A DNA stretch of 64,000 nt from Flavobacteriaceae bacterium (GCA_024743095.1 JANSXF010000007.1:1-64000); one strand, 5' to 3'; positions 1-8,745 are shown, counted from the stretch's first letter. Notes: a model not told the origin generated them from the sequence alone. Numbers and translations: made by a program.

Positions 1-3000
1 GAAAATGATGAAAAGTCCGACCTTTTAATGGCCAGTATAGAACAAAGGGCATCGGGTTTGGGACCCGTTCGGTTTGTAGAAGCGGTCAATTTTAAAGAAG
101 GGTATACCTACGCCAAGTATATCGTTATCCCCATTGTTTTGTTGGCCTTTATTTGGATCGCTGGAGATATTGTATCGTTTTTCAATTCCCACCAGCGGGT
201 CATGCATTACGATATGGCCTACCAGCGTCCGGCACCTTTTTCTTTCCAGGTATTGAACGATAGCTTGGAGGTCCTGGACAATGAGCCATTGACGATCAAG
301 GTACAAACCGTGGGCGATGTCCGGCCAAACGATGTCCAAATGGTCGTTAATGGGGAGGAATTGCTCATGCAGAAAAGGGGAGGTTTTTACTACTATACCT
401 TTAGTCCCCCCGTCCCCGAAACCAGTTTTTATCTAACGGCCAATGGTTGGAATTCGAAAAGCTATTCCATTGGTAGTTATCGAACACCCACCCTGGTCGA
501 TTTTTCTTTGGGGCTGGATTACCCTTCCTATTTGAACTTGATGTCCGAAGAGATTTCCGGTACGGGCAATGCAGAGGTGCCGGAAGGAACCAAGGTGAGA
601 TGGAAGATCCAAGGCGATCATGTTGACCATATCCAAATGGTGACCCTTGATACGACCCTTTCTTTTGATAGGGATGATAAACTCTTCACCCATACTAAAC
701 GGGTCTATAGCGATTTGGAGTATGAACTCAGTACGTCAAACGAGCGAGTTGCCAATTTCGAGAAACTTTTCTATAGCTTAAAGGTTGTCAAGGATGATAG
801 GGCCACGGTACAGGTAGATCAAGTTTTGGATTCATTACATCCCAATAAGTCATATTATACAGGTCAGGCAGCAGATGATCATGGCCTCAATGAGATACGG
901 TTGGTCTGTTATCCATCGGATGATATAGATGCCGTGCAACGTGTACCGATTGCCTCGCCCAATTCGAACGTATATCAATTTTACTATACGTTTCCCTCTG
1001 GATTAGAGTTACAGGCAGGTAAAAAGTACAAATTGTATTTTGAAGTGGTTGACAATGATGGCATCAGAGGGGGAAAAGTAACTAAAAGCCGTGTTTTTGA
1101 TGCTACTTTGTATAATCGTAATGAGCTGAAAAACAAAGAGTTGGAGTTTCAAAACTCAACTTTGGACAAAATGGGACAGTCTTTGGAGAAGTTCAAGGAA
1201 CAAGAGCAAAAACTTTCCGAGATCAACAAGTTGCAAAGAGAAGAAAAGTCCCTGAGTTTTGAGGATAAAGGGCAGATCAAAAATTTTCTTCAACAACAGC
1301 AGGCGCAGGAAGAATTGATGCAGAAATTCAGTCAAGATCTCAGCAAGAGCATCAATAAAGGTCCCGAGGGTTCACAAATGAAAAAGATGATTCAAGAGCG
1401 TTTGGAGCGTCAAGAGGCACAGGCAAAAAAGAACGCCCAGATGTTGGAGGAACTCAACAAGATAGCTGAAAAAATTGATAAGGAAGATCTCCAGAAGAGA
1501 TTGGAGGAGTTGGGCAAGAACCAAGGCAAGAACACCCGTAATCTAGAGCAAATATTGGAGTTAACGAAACGATATTATGTAACCGAAAAGGCATCACAGA
1601 TTGCCAAAGAGCTTGAGGAATTGGCAAACAAACAAGAAACCATGTCTAGCTCTGAACCAGAAGCTACATCTGCTGAACAACAAGAACAGTTGAACAAGGA
1701 ATTTCAAGATTTAGAAAAGGAGATACAGGAGTTGCAGAAGGACAACCAACAGCTCCAAAAGCCCATTTCATTTGATGCGGACAAGAAAAAGACAGAAGGT
1801 GTAAAACAAGACCAAAAAGAGGCTTTGGAAGAGATCAAGAAACATCAAGAAAAGGAGGAGTCCTCGCAATCTAAGGATAAGCAAGAAGCAGGCAACAATG
1901 CTTCAAAGAAACAGAAATCCGCTGCCCAAAAAATGCGGGAGATGAGCCAATCCATGAAATCGAGCTCCATGGGAGGTGGTGAAACGGATGCTGAGGATGC
2001 GGAAATGCTTCGCCAGATTTTGGATAATTTGGTCACATTTTCTTTTAAACAGGAGCATCTTTTTGACAACATACAACATGCAGATGTAGATATTTCCCAA
2101 TTTTCCAGAACCGTTAAGGACCAACAGAATTTACGAAGGTTATTCGAACATGTGGACGACAGCCTGTTTGCCTTATCGTTACGAAGGGCCGAATTGTCGG
2201 AATTTGTCAATGAACAGATCACCGAGGTTTATTACAACATTGATAAGTCGCTCGAAAGTATTGCAGAAAATCAAATTTACCAGGGAGCGTCCTATCAACA
2301 GTACGTAATAAATGCAACCAACGCATTGGCCGATTTTTTGGCCAACATTTTGGACAATATGCAACAGAACATGATGCCTGGGCAGGGGCAAGGAGGCGGA
2401 CAAGATTTTCAATTGCCGGATATTATCAAAGGTCAACAAGGAATCCAAGAAAAGATGAACGGATCTGGCGAAAAGGGGAAGCAATCCCAAGGGCAGGGCC
2501 AACAGCAAGGGGATAATGAGGGAGGTCAGCAACAAGGCGACAAAGGAAGTCCTGGTCAAGGTAAAAATGGGGAGAACGGACAGAATGGCGAGAATGGCAA
2601 CAAAGGTTCAAGTAATGGCGGTGAAGGCAAATCAAACGGAAATGGTCTTGGCGAAATGGACCTTAACGAAGTGTACGAAATCTATAAAGAGCAACAATTT
2701 TTAAGGGAGAATTTGGAAAAACAATTGCAGGACATGATGCAGGAGTCCGACAAGAACCTTGCTAAGAAGTTGATTCAGCAAATGGAGGATTTTGAGAATG
2801 ATTTATTGGAGAATGGCATTACAGAGCGCATACGAAACAAGGCAAACAATATTCAACACCAGCTCATGAAACTGGAAAACGCTTCAATGGAGCAGGGAGA
2901 AAAGAAGGAGCGTGAAAGTAACACCAACGTCAATCAATACACAAATCCAATAACCACCAAACCAGAGTTGCTTCAAGATTACCAGAACAGCATTGAAATA

Positions 3001-3072
3001 TTAAATAGACAAGCTTTACCTTTGCGCCAAAATTTTGAGAAAAAAGTAAAGGTGTATTTCGATAATGATTGA
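1..3072 (+). CDS. DUF4175 family large membrane protein, 5' end outside window
   Basis: The reading frame is open from base 1 through the listed ATG at 28, and residues before that ATG still look like the family, so the true start lies upstream. What is visible is a membrane segment (about residues 32-50 of the listed ORF), an extracytoplasmic beta-rich region to about residue 360, and long Glu/Lys/Gln-rich coiled coil (about 370-640). A Gly/Gln/Asn-rich low-complexity stretch (about 820-900) and another helical end follow. This matches the DUF4175 family of Bacteroidota, whose function is unknown; an envelope role is inferred from its shape. The stop overlaps the start of ybeY by 8 bases, so the two are probably co-transcribed. 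Composition resembles the neighbours. Confidence 0.8.
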   Translation, partial: ENDEKSDLLMASIEQRASGLGPVRFVEAVNFKEGYTYAKYIVIPIVLLAFIWIAGDIVSFFNSHQRVMHYDMAYQRPAPFSFQVLNDSLEVLDNEPLTIKVQTVGDVRPNDVQMVVNGEELLMQKRGGFYYYTFSPPVPETSFYLTANGWNSKSYSIGSYRTPTLVDFSLGLDYPSYLNLMSEEISGTGNAEVPEGTKVRWKIQGDHVDHIQMVTLDTTLSFDRDDKLFTHTKRVYSDLEYELSTSNERVANFEKLFYSLKVVKDDRATVQVDQVLDSLHPNKSYYTGQAADDHGLNEIRLVCYPSDDIDAVQRVPIASPNSNVYQFYYTFPSGLELQAGKKYKLYFEVVDNDGIRGGKVTKSRVFDATLYNRNELKNKELEFQNSTLDKMGQSLEKFKEQEQKLSEINKLQREEKSLSFEDKGQIKNFLQQQQAQEELMQKFSQDLSKSINKGPEGSQMKKMIQERLERQEAQAKKNAQMLEELNKIAEKIDKEDLQKRLEELGKNQGKNTRNLEQILELTKRYYVTEKASQIAKELEELANKQETMSSSEPEATSAEQQEQLNKEFQDLEKEIQELQKDNQQLQKPISFDADKKKTEGVKQDQKEALEEIKKHQEKEESSQSKDKQEAGNNASKKQKSAAQKMREMSQSMKSSSMGGGETDAEDAEMLRQILDNLVTFSFKQEHLFDNIQHADVDISQFSRTVKDQQNLRRLFEHVDDSLFALSLRRAELSEFVNEQITEVYYNIDKSLESIAENQIYQGASYQQYVINATNALADFLANILDNMQQNMMPGQGQGGGQDFQLPDIIKGQQGIQEKMNGSGEKGKQSQGQGQQQGDNEGGQQQGDKGSPGQGKNGENGQNGENGNKGSSNGGEGKSNGNGLGEMDLNEVYEIYKEQQFLRENLEKQLQDMMQESDKNLAKKLIQQMEDFENDLLENGITERIRNKANNIQHQLMKLENASMEQGEKKERESNTNVNQYTNPITTKPELLQDYQNSIEILNRQALPLRQNFEKKVKVYFDND

Positions 3073-3484
3073 CTTTCATTTTAAGAGTGATTTTATACTT
3101 CAGAACAAAACCGACTATGCCGATTGGGTAAGTAGGATTATAGCTTCTGAGAAATGTACTGTAGGACAAATTGATTATATTTTTTGTTCTGACGAATATC
3201 TTTTAGAACTCAATCAAGAGTATTTGAACCATGATACATTGACCGATATTATCACCTTTGATTATGTGGATGGCAGAACTATCTCGGGAGATATTTTTAT
3301 TTCTACAGAGCGGGTGTTTGCCAACGCGAAAGAATTTGAGGTTGATTACGACATAGAACTCCGTAGGGTCATGAGCCATGGAATCCTCCACCTTATCGGT
3401 TATGGGGACAAGGCGCCAGAACAAACACGGATAATGCGTGAAAAGGAAGAAGAGAAAATTAAAATGTTCCACGTGGAACCATAG
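3065..3484 (+). CDS. ybeY: Endoribonuclease YbeY (rRNA maturation and quality control)
   Basis: A 139-residue protein of normal length for YbeY, a zinc-dependent endonuclease needed for 16S rRNA 3'-end maturation and ribosome quality control. The metal site HGILHLIGYGD is at about residues 105-115. The third ligand is Asp where proteobacterial enzymes have His, which I recall as usual for Bacteroidota. The ATG overlaps the DUF4175 stop by 8 bases, and mnmG starts 3 bases after the ybeY stop, so the three probably form one transcript. The last codons (FHVEP) are written by a parS-like palindrome, so the protein tail may be shaped by that DNA site. Confidence 0.95.
   Translation: MIDFHFKSDFILQNKTDYADWVSRIIASEKCTVGQIDYIFCSDEYLLELNQEYLNHDTLTDIITFDYVDGRTISGDIFISTERVFANAKEFEVDYDIELRRVMSHGILHLIGYGDKAPEQTRIMREKEEEKIKMFHVEP
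3465..3480. other. parS-like centromere site (15 of 16 bases), inside the ybeY 3' end
   Basis: TGTTCCACGTGGAACC differs only in its last base from a perfect 16-base palindrome of the parS type (consensus TGTTYCACGTGRAACA). It lies at the very end of ybeY, 6 bases before the mnmG start. parS sites are loading points for ParB in chromosome segregation and cluster near the replication origin. An intact partner lies 1.9 kb downstream on the other side of mnmG, which makes a chance match unlikely. Confidence 0.75.
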
Positions 3485-3486
3485 CT

Positions 3487-5355
3487 ATGTTTGAAAAGGA
3501 ATATGATGTAATTGTTGTTGGGGGAGGCCACGCAGGGGCAGAGGCTACAGCGGCCGCTGCCAATATGGGCTCCAGCACTTTGTTGGTTACGATGAACCTT
3601 CAAACCATTGGACAGATGTCCTGTAATCCCGCGATGGGCGGGATAGCCAAGGGGCAAATAGTTCGTGAAATTGACGCCCTTGGAGGCTACAGCGGGATAG
3701 TTACGGACAAGTCTGCCATACAGTTCAAAATGTTGAACAAATCCAAAGGTCCGGCCATGTGGAGTCCACGTGCCCAGAACGACCGAATGCGTTTTGCGGA
3801 AGAATGGCGAATGGCTTTGGAAAACACCCCAAATGCTGATTTCTATCAGGAGATGGTCAATGGTTTGTTGATTGAAGGGGATAAAGTTGTCGGCGTAAGA
3901 ACCAGCCTTGGCCTGGAGATTCGTGCCAAAGCGGTAGTACTCACCAACGGGACTTTTTTAAATGGATTGATCCATATCGGGGAGAAGCAATTAGGGGGAG
4001 GTAGAGCAGGAGAGAAAGCAGCAACGGGGATAACCGAGCAATTGGTGGAACTTGGTTTTGACAGCGGCAGAATGAAAACCGGAACCCCTCCACGGGTTGA
4101 TGGAAGGTCTTTGGATTACTCCAAAATGATACCACAGCCTGGCGATGAACAACCGGAAAAGTTCTCCTACTTGAACACACCAATTCTTCAAACACAACGT
4201 GATTGCCACATGACCCACACCAGCAAACTGGTCCACGATTTGCTTAGGGAAGGGTTTGATCGTTCGCCGATGTTCAATGGAAGAATTCAAAGCTTGGGGC
4301 CTCGATATTGTCCCTCAATTGAAGATAAAATAAATCGTTTTGCCGATAAGGATGCTCATCAAATTTTTGTGGAGCCAGAGGGTTGGAACACCGTTGAGGT
4401 TTACGTAAATGGCTTCTCGACTTCCTTGCCCGAGGACGTGCAATACAAAGCGCTAAAATCTGTAGTAGGATTTGAGAACGTAAAGTTTTTTAGGCCGGGT
4501 TATGCCATCGAATATGATTATTTTCCACCGACACAATTAAAGCATACACTCGAAACAAAGTTGGTCAACAACTTGTATTTTGCAGGACAGATCAATGGAA
4601 CAACGGGCTACGAAGAGGCAGCTTCGCAAGGTTTGATGGCAGGCATAAATGCCCACCTAAAAATCAACGAAAAAGAGCCATTTATCTTAAAAAGGGACGA
4701 GGCTTATATAGGCGTCCTGGTCGATGATTTGATAACAAAAGGAACCGAAGAGCCTTATCGAATGTTTACATCGCGCGCCGAGTATCGCACCTTATTAAGG
4801 CAAGATAATGCGGATTTGCGACTGACCCCAAAGGGATATGAAATAGGTTTGGCCAAAGAAGAGCGCCTCAAACGGATGGAGGAGAAGATGAGCAAGTCGG
4901 ATAATTTTGTGGATTTTTTTAAGAAGACAAGTTTTACTACGGACGAAATCAATCCTATTTTGGAGTCGTTGGATTCATCTTTGGTAAAGCAATCGGACAA
5001 ATTGTTCAAGGTGTTTTCAAGGCCAAAAGTTACCATGGACCACATGCTCCAATTGGTATCCGTATCCGAGTTTGTAAAGAATAATGATTTGGATACCGAG
5101 GTCTTGGAACAGGCCGAAATACAGGTAAAATATTCCGGTTATATCGAAAAGGAAAAGACCAATGCGGATAAACTACAGCGGTTGGAAAATGTGCGTATCC
5201 CGGATAATTTTGATTATTCAAAACTTAAATCCCTGTCTTACGAAGCCCGTGAAAAGTTGGAGTCCATTCAACCGGTCACCATATCACAGGCATCACGGAT
5301 AAGTGGTGTTTCCCCGGCTGACATCAGTGTGCTTTTAGTGTATTTGGGCAGGTAA
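3487..5355 (+). CDS. mnmG: tRNA uridine-5-carboxymethylaminomethyl synthesis enzyme MnmG (GidA)
   Basis: A 622-residue protein, full length for MnmG. With MnmE it installs the cmnm5 group on the wobble uridine of several tRNAs, using FAD, NADH and methylenetetrahydrofolate. The FAD-binding motif VGGGHAGAEA is at residues 11-20, followed by the family signature MSCNPAMGG near residue 45, and the C-terminal helical domain that contacts MnmE is complete. It follows ybeY by 3 bases. parS-like palindromes lie on both sides. In many bacteria gidA sits near the replication origin, which agrees with the parS sites, but no dnaA or parAB is in view. Confidence 0.97.
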   Translation: MFEKEYDVIVVGGGHAGAEATAAAANMGSSTLLVTMNLQTIGQMSCNPAMGGIAKGQIVREIDALGGYSGIVTDKSAIQFKMLNKSKGPAMWSPRAQNDRMRFAEEWRMALENTPNADFYQEMVNGLLIEGDKVVGVRTSLGLEIRAKAVVLTNGTFLNGLIHIGEKQLGGGRAGEKAATGITEQLVELGFDSGRMKTGTPPRVDGRSLDYSKMIPQPGDEQPEKFSYLNTPILQTQRDCHMTHTSKLVHDLLREGFDRSPMFNGRIQSLGPRYCPSIEDKINRFADKDAHQIFVEPEGWNTVEVYVNGFSTSLPEDVQYKALKSVVGFENVKFFRPGYAIEYDYFPPTQLKHTLETKLVNNLYFAGQINGTTGYEEAASQGLMAGINAHLKINEKEPFILKRDEAYIGVLVDDLITKGTEEPYRMFTSRAEYRTLLRQDNADLRLTPKGYEIGLAKEERLKRMEEKMSKSDNFVDFFKKTSFTTDEINPILESLDSSLVKQSDKLFKVFSRPKVTMDHMLQLVSVSEFVKNNDLDTEVLEQAEIQVKYSGYIEKEKTNADKLQRLENVRIPDNFDYSKLKSLSYEAREKLESIQPVTISQASRISGVSPADISVLLVYLGR

Positions 5356-5365
5356 GTTTAGGATT

Positions 5366-5381
5366 TGTTCCACGTGGAACA
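5366..5381. other. parS site (perfect palindrome)
   Basis: TGTTCCACGTGGAACA is a perfect 16-base inverted repeat and a full match to the parS consensus TGTTYCACGTGRAACA. It lies 10 bases after the mnmG stop in a non-coding gap, so coding constraint does not explain it. parS is the ParB-CTP loading site for chromosome segregation. With the near-identical copy at 3465 it suggests this region is origin-proximal. Neither ParA nor ParB is encoded in the window. Confidence 0.85.
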
Positions 5382-5518
5382 TCGCTTTTTTTGTTTTCCA
5401 AAGGGACAAAAACGGCTCAGCTTTTGATTTGTTTTTTGGCATACCATTTTGTCGGATGAAACAAACGTTACTCTCCTTGCTTTTAATGGCCTTTCTGTAT
5501 TGGTGCATTCCATGACGG

Positions 5519-6001
5519 ATGGCTCCAAAGATAAAGAAGGATAAACTTGCCCATGGAAAACGATTCAAAAAAGGGGTTGCCAAAAAGACGGTTTTTGTGT
5601 TTGAGTGCCCAAAGGATGCAAATGAATTTTACGATTGCATCAACACAAAACTTCAGCTCAACGACTATTACGTAGATGTCCAGGCTCCTTTTTTAATGGA
5701 CGGACAAATTTTTTGTTTTTCGTTCTATGAAGTTGAAATTTCTACCAAGACGATTAATTTGATTCCATTGGCCTTGGACGTAGCTTTTAATCAAGCGGCG
5801 TATATGGACCCTGTTTTTGAAAAGGCCCACACCTGGCGAAGGGGAAGTTGGTACATTGCCATGGAAGTCTTCAGTGATTCTGAAGAAGATAGTTTATTGG
5901 AAGGGTCCGTTTCAAGGGAAGTAGTTTTGTCCTATCTTCGGGACTTGAAAAACGAATATTCGGCTACCGATAATTACAATGAAACTGTATTTAAAAACTA
6001 A
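5519..6001 (+). CDS. Conserved hypothetical protein, 160 residues
   Basis: I do not recognise the family. The protein is soluble, with a Lys-rich first 25 residues and then a mixed alpha/beta body; there is no signal peptide or membrane segment. The ATG at 5519 is the only upstream candidate in frame, because a stop lies two codons before it. Its 3' end overlaps the following methyltransferase by 23 bases, which suggests the two are translated together and may act in one process. The 163 bases upstream hold the parS site and presumably the promoter. Codon use looks like its neighbours. Confidence 0.7.
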   Translation: MAPKIKKDKLAHGKRFKKGVAKKTVFVFECPKDANEFYDCINTKLQLNDYYVDVQAPFLMDGQIFCFSFYEVEISTKTINLIPLALDVAFNQAAYMDPVFEKAHTWRRGSWYIAMEVFSDSEEDSLLEGSVSREVVLSYLRDLKNEYSATDNYNETVFKN

Positions 6002-6809
6002 AGACTTTTCTGTTTCAGGAGAACCGTTCGAATTACATTGGGATGAAGAATTGGAGATGCTTATCACCCAACCGCAACCCGATAATTTGGACGCTTATTA
6101 CGAAAGTGAAGACTATATTTCCCATACGGATTCAAAGAAATCGTTTATAGACCGGTTATATCAGTCCATAAAGTCCAAAAACCTAAAAAACAAAATTCAA
6201 CTTGTTGAAAATCAAGTGGATAATCCTAAATCATTGCTGGATTTAGGGGCTGGAACAGGGGATTTTGTGATCACGGCCAAAAATGCGGGTTTTACAAGCA
6301 TTGGGGTGGAGCCCAACCAGAATGCGAGAAGCTTGGCACTTCAAAAGGGAGTTGAGCTTAAAGCCGACCTGGGTGAAATCAACCCTCAAAAATTCCAGGC
6401 CATCACCCTTTGGCACGTTCTGGAACACTTGCCAAATTTGAATGGGCAGATAAAGGCCCTGGTCGACCTTATTGAAGCGGATGGTGTTCTGGTCATTGCG
6501 GTCCCCAATTATAGATCATACGATGCCAAATACTACCGATCCCATTGGGCTGCCTATGACGTTCCCAGGCACCTTTGGCATTTTTCCAGGGCATCCATTT
6601 CCAAACTTTTTGCCCCGCACCAAATGGAAGTGGTTCAGATCAGGCCCATGTGGTTCGATGCTTTTTATGTCTCCATGCTATCGGAAAAATACAAGGGAAA
6701 CAAAATGTACCTGATCAGCGCATTTTTTGTAGGATTGTGGTCCAACCTCAAGGCCATCTTCACCAAAGAGCATTCTTCGTTGATCTACATTCTAAAAAAG
6801 AAGAAATAA
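5979..6809 (+). CDS. Class I SAM-dependent methyltransferase
   Basis: A 276-residue cytoplasmic protein with the SAM-binding glycine loop LLDLGAGTGDF at about residues 86-96, an acidic residue ending strand 2 (GVEPN), and a post-motif LWHVLEHLPN typical of the Methyltransf_23/Methyltransf_11 group. These enzymes methylate small molecules, sugars, lipids or quinones; the substrate cannot be told from sequence. The N-terminal 80 residues look like an extra lid or binding region. It overlaps the preceding hypothetical gene by 23 bases. A gene-free stretch of about 240 bases follows, ending in the ompH promoter. Confidence 0.85.
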   Translation: MKLYLKTKDFSVSGEPFELHWDEELEMLITQPQPDNLDAYYESEDYISHTDSKKSFIDRLYQSIKSKNLKNKIQLVENQVDNPKSLLDLGAGTGDFVITAKNAGFTSIGVEPNQNARSLALQKGVELKADLGEINPQKFQAITLWHVLEHLPNLNGQIKALVDLIEADGVLVIAVPNYRSYDAKYYRSHWAAYDVPRHLWHFSRASISKLFAPHQMEVVQIRPMWFDAFYVSMLSEKYKGNKMYLISAFFVGLWSNLKAIFTKEHSSLIYILKKKK

Positions 6810-7019
6810 GACGTTTTAAGGGCATTTGCCGTGCGAAACGGCCACAGGACGGAGAATCGTGCCAAACAAAAAAGATGCGCTCAAAAAGGGCCGTTTGCAG
6901 AGGCCGATAAAATAAATGTTTTCAATATAAATCAAGCTTTGCCATAAGGAATTGCTATAGCCGGTCAAAATGATGTTTACATCATAAAAACTTAATGGGC
7001 ACCTTTCCAAAAGCTTTTC

Positions 7020-7027
7020 TATTTTTG
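7020..7027 (+). promoter_or_regulatory. Candidate -7 promoter box for the OmpH-like gene
   Basis: TATTTTTG matches the Bacteroidota -7 consensus TAnnTTTG and ends 21 bases before the ATG at 7049. No clear -33 TTG partner was found at the expected spacing, so this is a motif match only. The 200 bases before it contain no gene that I can support. Confidence 0.45.
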
Positions 7028-7048
7028 CGCATCTATAAAAAGTAAAAG

Positions 7049-7555
7049 ATGAAAAAATTAGTAGTGCTTGCCATTGCCATTACAGCAATGTCGTGTCAGC
7101 AAAACAAAATTGCATTTGTGGACAGCGTGAAGATCATGGACCAATATCAAGAGAAGATGGATGTTGAGGCCAAGTTCCAAAAAAAGGCCGAAACCATGTC
7201 CAGAAAACGCGATAGTATCTCACAGGCGTTCCAAATGGAATTGCAAGAGTTCCAGGGCAAGGCACAAAGCCTTTCCCAGCAAAATGCACAGGAGCAATAT
7301 TCCGAACTGCAACAACGTGGACAGCGCATTGGCCAGCAATTACAGCAAGAAGAGCAACAATTGCAGCAAACCAGCCAAGAACAAATGGACTCTTTGGTAA
7401 AAAAGGTGAAAAAGGAAATCAGGACTTACGGAAAGGATAATGGCTACACCTACATTCTAGGTGGTGGTGATGGGGGTTCGGTTATCTATGGCGAGGAGAC
7501 AAAGGATGTTACGGATGCCATCCTTAAAATCTTGAACGATAAGTACGGGAACTAA
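7049..7555 (+). CDS. OmpH/Skp-like periplasmic chaperone, predicted lipoprotein
   Basis: A 168-residue protein with the two-part layout of Skp: a start like NKIAFVDSVKIMDQY, a long Gln/Glu-rich helical region (about residues 40-120) and a closing strand segment (YTYILGGGDGG). Skp/OmpH trimers hold unfolded outer-membrane proteins in the periplasm. The signal sequence ends in AMSC with Cys16, so this copy should be lipid-anchored rather than soluble. It stands alone, with its own candidate promoter and a strong terminator 28 bases after the stop. The lipobox is read directly; chaperone function comes from the family and was not tested. Confidence 0.85.
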   Translation: MKKLVVLAIAITAMSCQQNKIAFVDSVKIMDQYQEKMDVEAKFQKKAETMSRKRDSISQAFQMELQEFQGKAQSLSQQNAQEQYSELQQRGQRIGQQLQQEEQQLQQTSQEQMDSLVKKVKKEIRTYGKDNGYTYILGGGDGGSVIYGEETKDVTDAILKILNDKYGN

Positions 7556-7582
7556 ACCCGATAAACCAATGTATGGAACAGG

Positions 7583-7612
7583 CCCACTCTTTTAGAGTGG
7601 GTTTTTTGTTTT
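7583..7612 (+). terminator. Rho-independent terminator after the OmpH-like gene
   Basis: CCCACTC and GAGTGGG form a perfect 7-bp stem around a TTTTA loop, followed directly by TTTTTTG and more T. It ends the rightward OmpH-like transcript. The right arm overlaps the stop of the convergent DUF7010-like gene, but there is no T-run in the leftward direction. Confidence 0.85.
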
Positions 7613-8185
7613 AGTAGTAGATGCTTTAAAGGAGAAATACATACATGCCCCAAAACCAATTTCTATAATTGAGCCGGATAGGGCAGAAATGGCAGGGGAC
7701 GCCTTCAAAAAGAATAGTGCAAAGGAAGCAGCCCCAAGCAGTCCTCCCAAGACCCAATACGTTTTGATGCCATAAAGCGTAGCAAAGGTCAAATACCTTC
7801 CGCCGATGATCAACAACATGCCCTGAAAAAACCAAGCATGGTCCTGCAAGGAAAGCAGCAGGGCCATGGGAATGCACATCAACATAAAAATGGTTCCTTC
7901 CATTACCAGTTTTCCCAACGGATTTTGCTTGGGACCACCTCCCGGAATGCCGGCCAGCTTGGCCAGCAACAATCCGAGGGGATGAATGAGCATACCACCA
8001 AAAAGCAAGGTCCAAATAGCGGTCTGCGATGAAACCAAAAAAGCGACTAGAGCAGCGGTCACCCAAACCATTCCCGAGGATAATATTCCCAATGACCCAT
8101 CGGCATAGCCTTTGCGTAAATCTGCTTGGGCACTTGAGAGGGAATCAATGGAAGTGCCTTTGGTGTTTTGTAATTGTTGTTTCAT
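7592..8185 (-). CDS. DUF7010-like integral membrane protein
   Basis: About 197 residues when started at the only in-frame ATG (8185). The tracked start at 8263 is a TTG with an extra segment that does not look like family sequence. After a hydrophilic first 30 residues there are about five or six hydrophobic segments, with Gly/Pro-rich loops such as LAGIPGGGPKQNP. This resembles the family now called DUF7010, small membrane proteins of unknown function. It converges on the OmpH-like gene, and its stop lies inside that gene's terminator hairpin. The family call is from memory and could be wrong; the membrane nature is plain. Confidence 0.7.
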   Translation of the reverse strand: MKQQLQNTKGTSIDSLSSAQADLRKGYADGSLGILSSGMVWVTAALVAFLVSSQTAIWTLLFGGMLIHPLGLLLAKLAGIPGGGPKQNPLGKLVMEGTIFMLMCIPMALLLSLQDHAWFFQGMLLIIGGRYLTFATLYGIKTYWVLGGLLGAASFALFFLKASPAISALSGSIIEIGFGACMYFSFKASTTKTKNPL

Positions 8186-8295
8186 GTTTTGATCGATATA
8201 GTAGTGTTCTTTGTACTTTTCCTCGAGGATTGCAAGCACCGAACTGGTCAAGATGACGACCAAAGGGGCGCTTGTTTTTTTTCGAACAGGGCCAT

Positions 8296-8745
8296 TTAAA
8301 GTTCAATATCGAGTTGTCTGCCCTCTTGTTTTGCCTTTTTGTCCATATTCGACCCCATGGCAAGCCCTATGGACATCCCGATAGGAAGACCAATGCCCAA
8401 AAACGCCATGTTCCCCAAACTTACTCCCAATGCTGCACCTATAGGTAGGCCGAAAACCATCATGCCCAAAACAAACCAAGTTTTCTTGAAATAGTTTTTG
8501 GGCACGATCTTGAGTTTCTGTGCCAATACACCAACAATTTTGGATTGCTCTTTTCGGATTTCGTTCCGCAATGTTCTACCGGTATCCCTAACCGAGTTAA
8601 GGTGTGTTATGTGCTTGTTGATAACGCGCTTTATTTCTTCGGGCAGTTTCTTTTTTTTGATCTCGATGACCAATCGTTCAAATTGTTCGTAGGCAATTTT
8701 GGTTTTATCCGTGAGTCCAGGTCTTTGTATCGGTTCTAGAATCAT
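8296..8745 (-). CDS. Hypothetical protein with C-terminal glycine-zipper-like membrane hairpin
   Basis: 149 residues. The first 85 are soluble and strongly helical, rich in Lys and Glu. They are followed by two hydrophobic segments (about 88-110 and 113-133) with many small residues (GLPIGAALGVSLG, GIGLPIGMSIGLAMG). This pattern allows tight helix packing as in glycine-zipper proteins. The C-terminus is charged. I do not recognise a family. It lies between two other small membrane-protein genes on the same strand, 12 bases from the DoxX-like gene, so the three may be one transcript. Confidence 0.65.
   Translation of the reverse strand: MILEPIQRPGLTDKTKIAYEQFERLVIEIKKKKLPEEIKRVINKHITHLNSVRDTGRTLRNEIRKEQSKIVGVLAQKLKIVPKNYFKKTWFVLGMMVFGLPIGAALGVSLGNMAFLGIGLPIGMSIGLAMGSNMDKKAKQEGRQLDIEL

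Noticed and set aside
2179-2559. 126-residue minus-strand ORF inside the DUF4175 gene
   Set aside because: It lies wholly within a well-supported coding region, and its hydrophobic composition is what the reverse complement of Gln/Glu-rich coding produces.
2390-2650. Gly/Gln/Asn-rich repeats (GENGQNGENG-type) as a possible DNA repeat element
   Set aside because: The repetition follows codons of a low-complexity protein linker and is not precise at DNA level.
3770-3790. CACGTG core in mnmG as another parS site
   Set aside because: Flanking bases (AGTC/CCCA) do not fit the consensus beyond the 6-base core.
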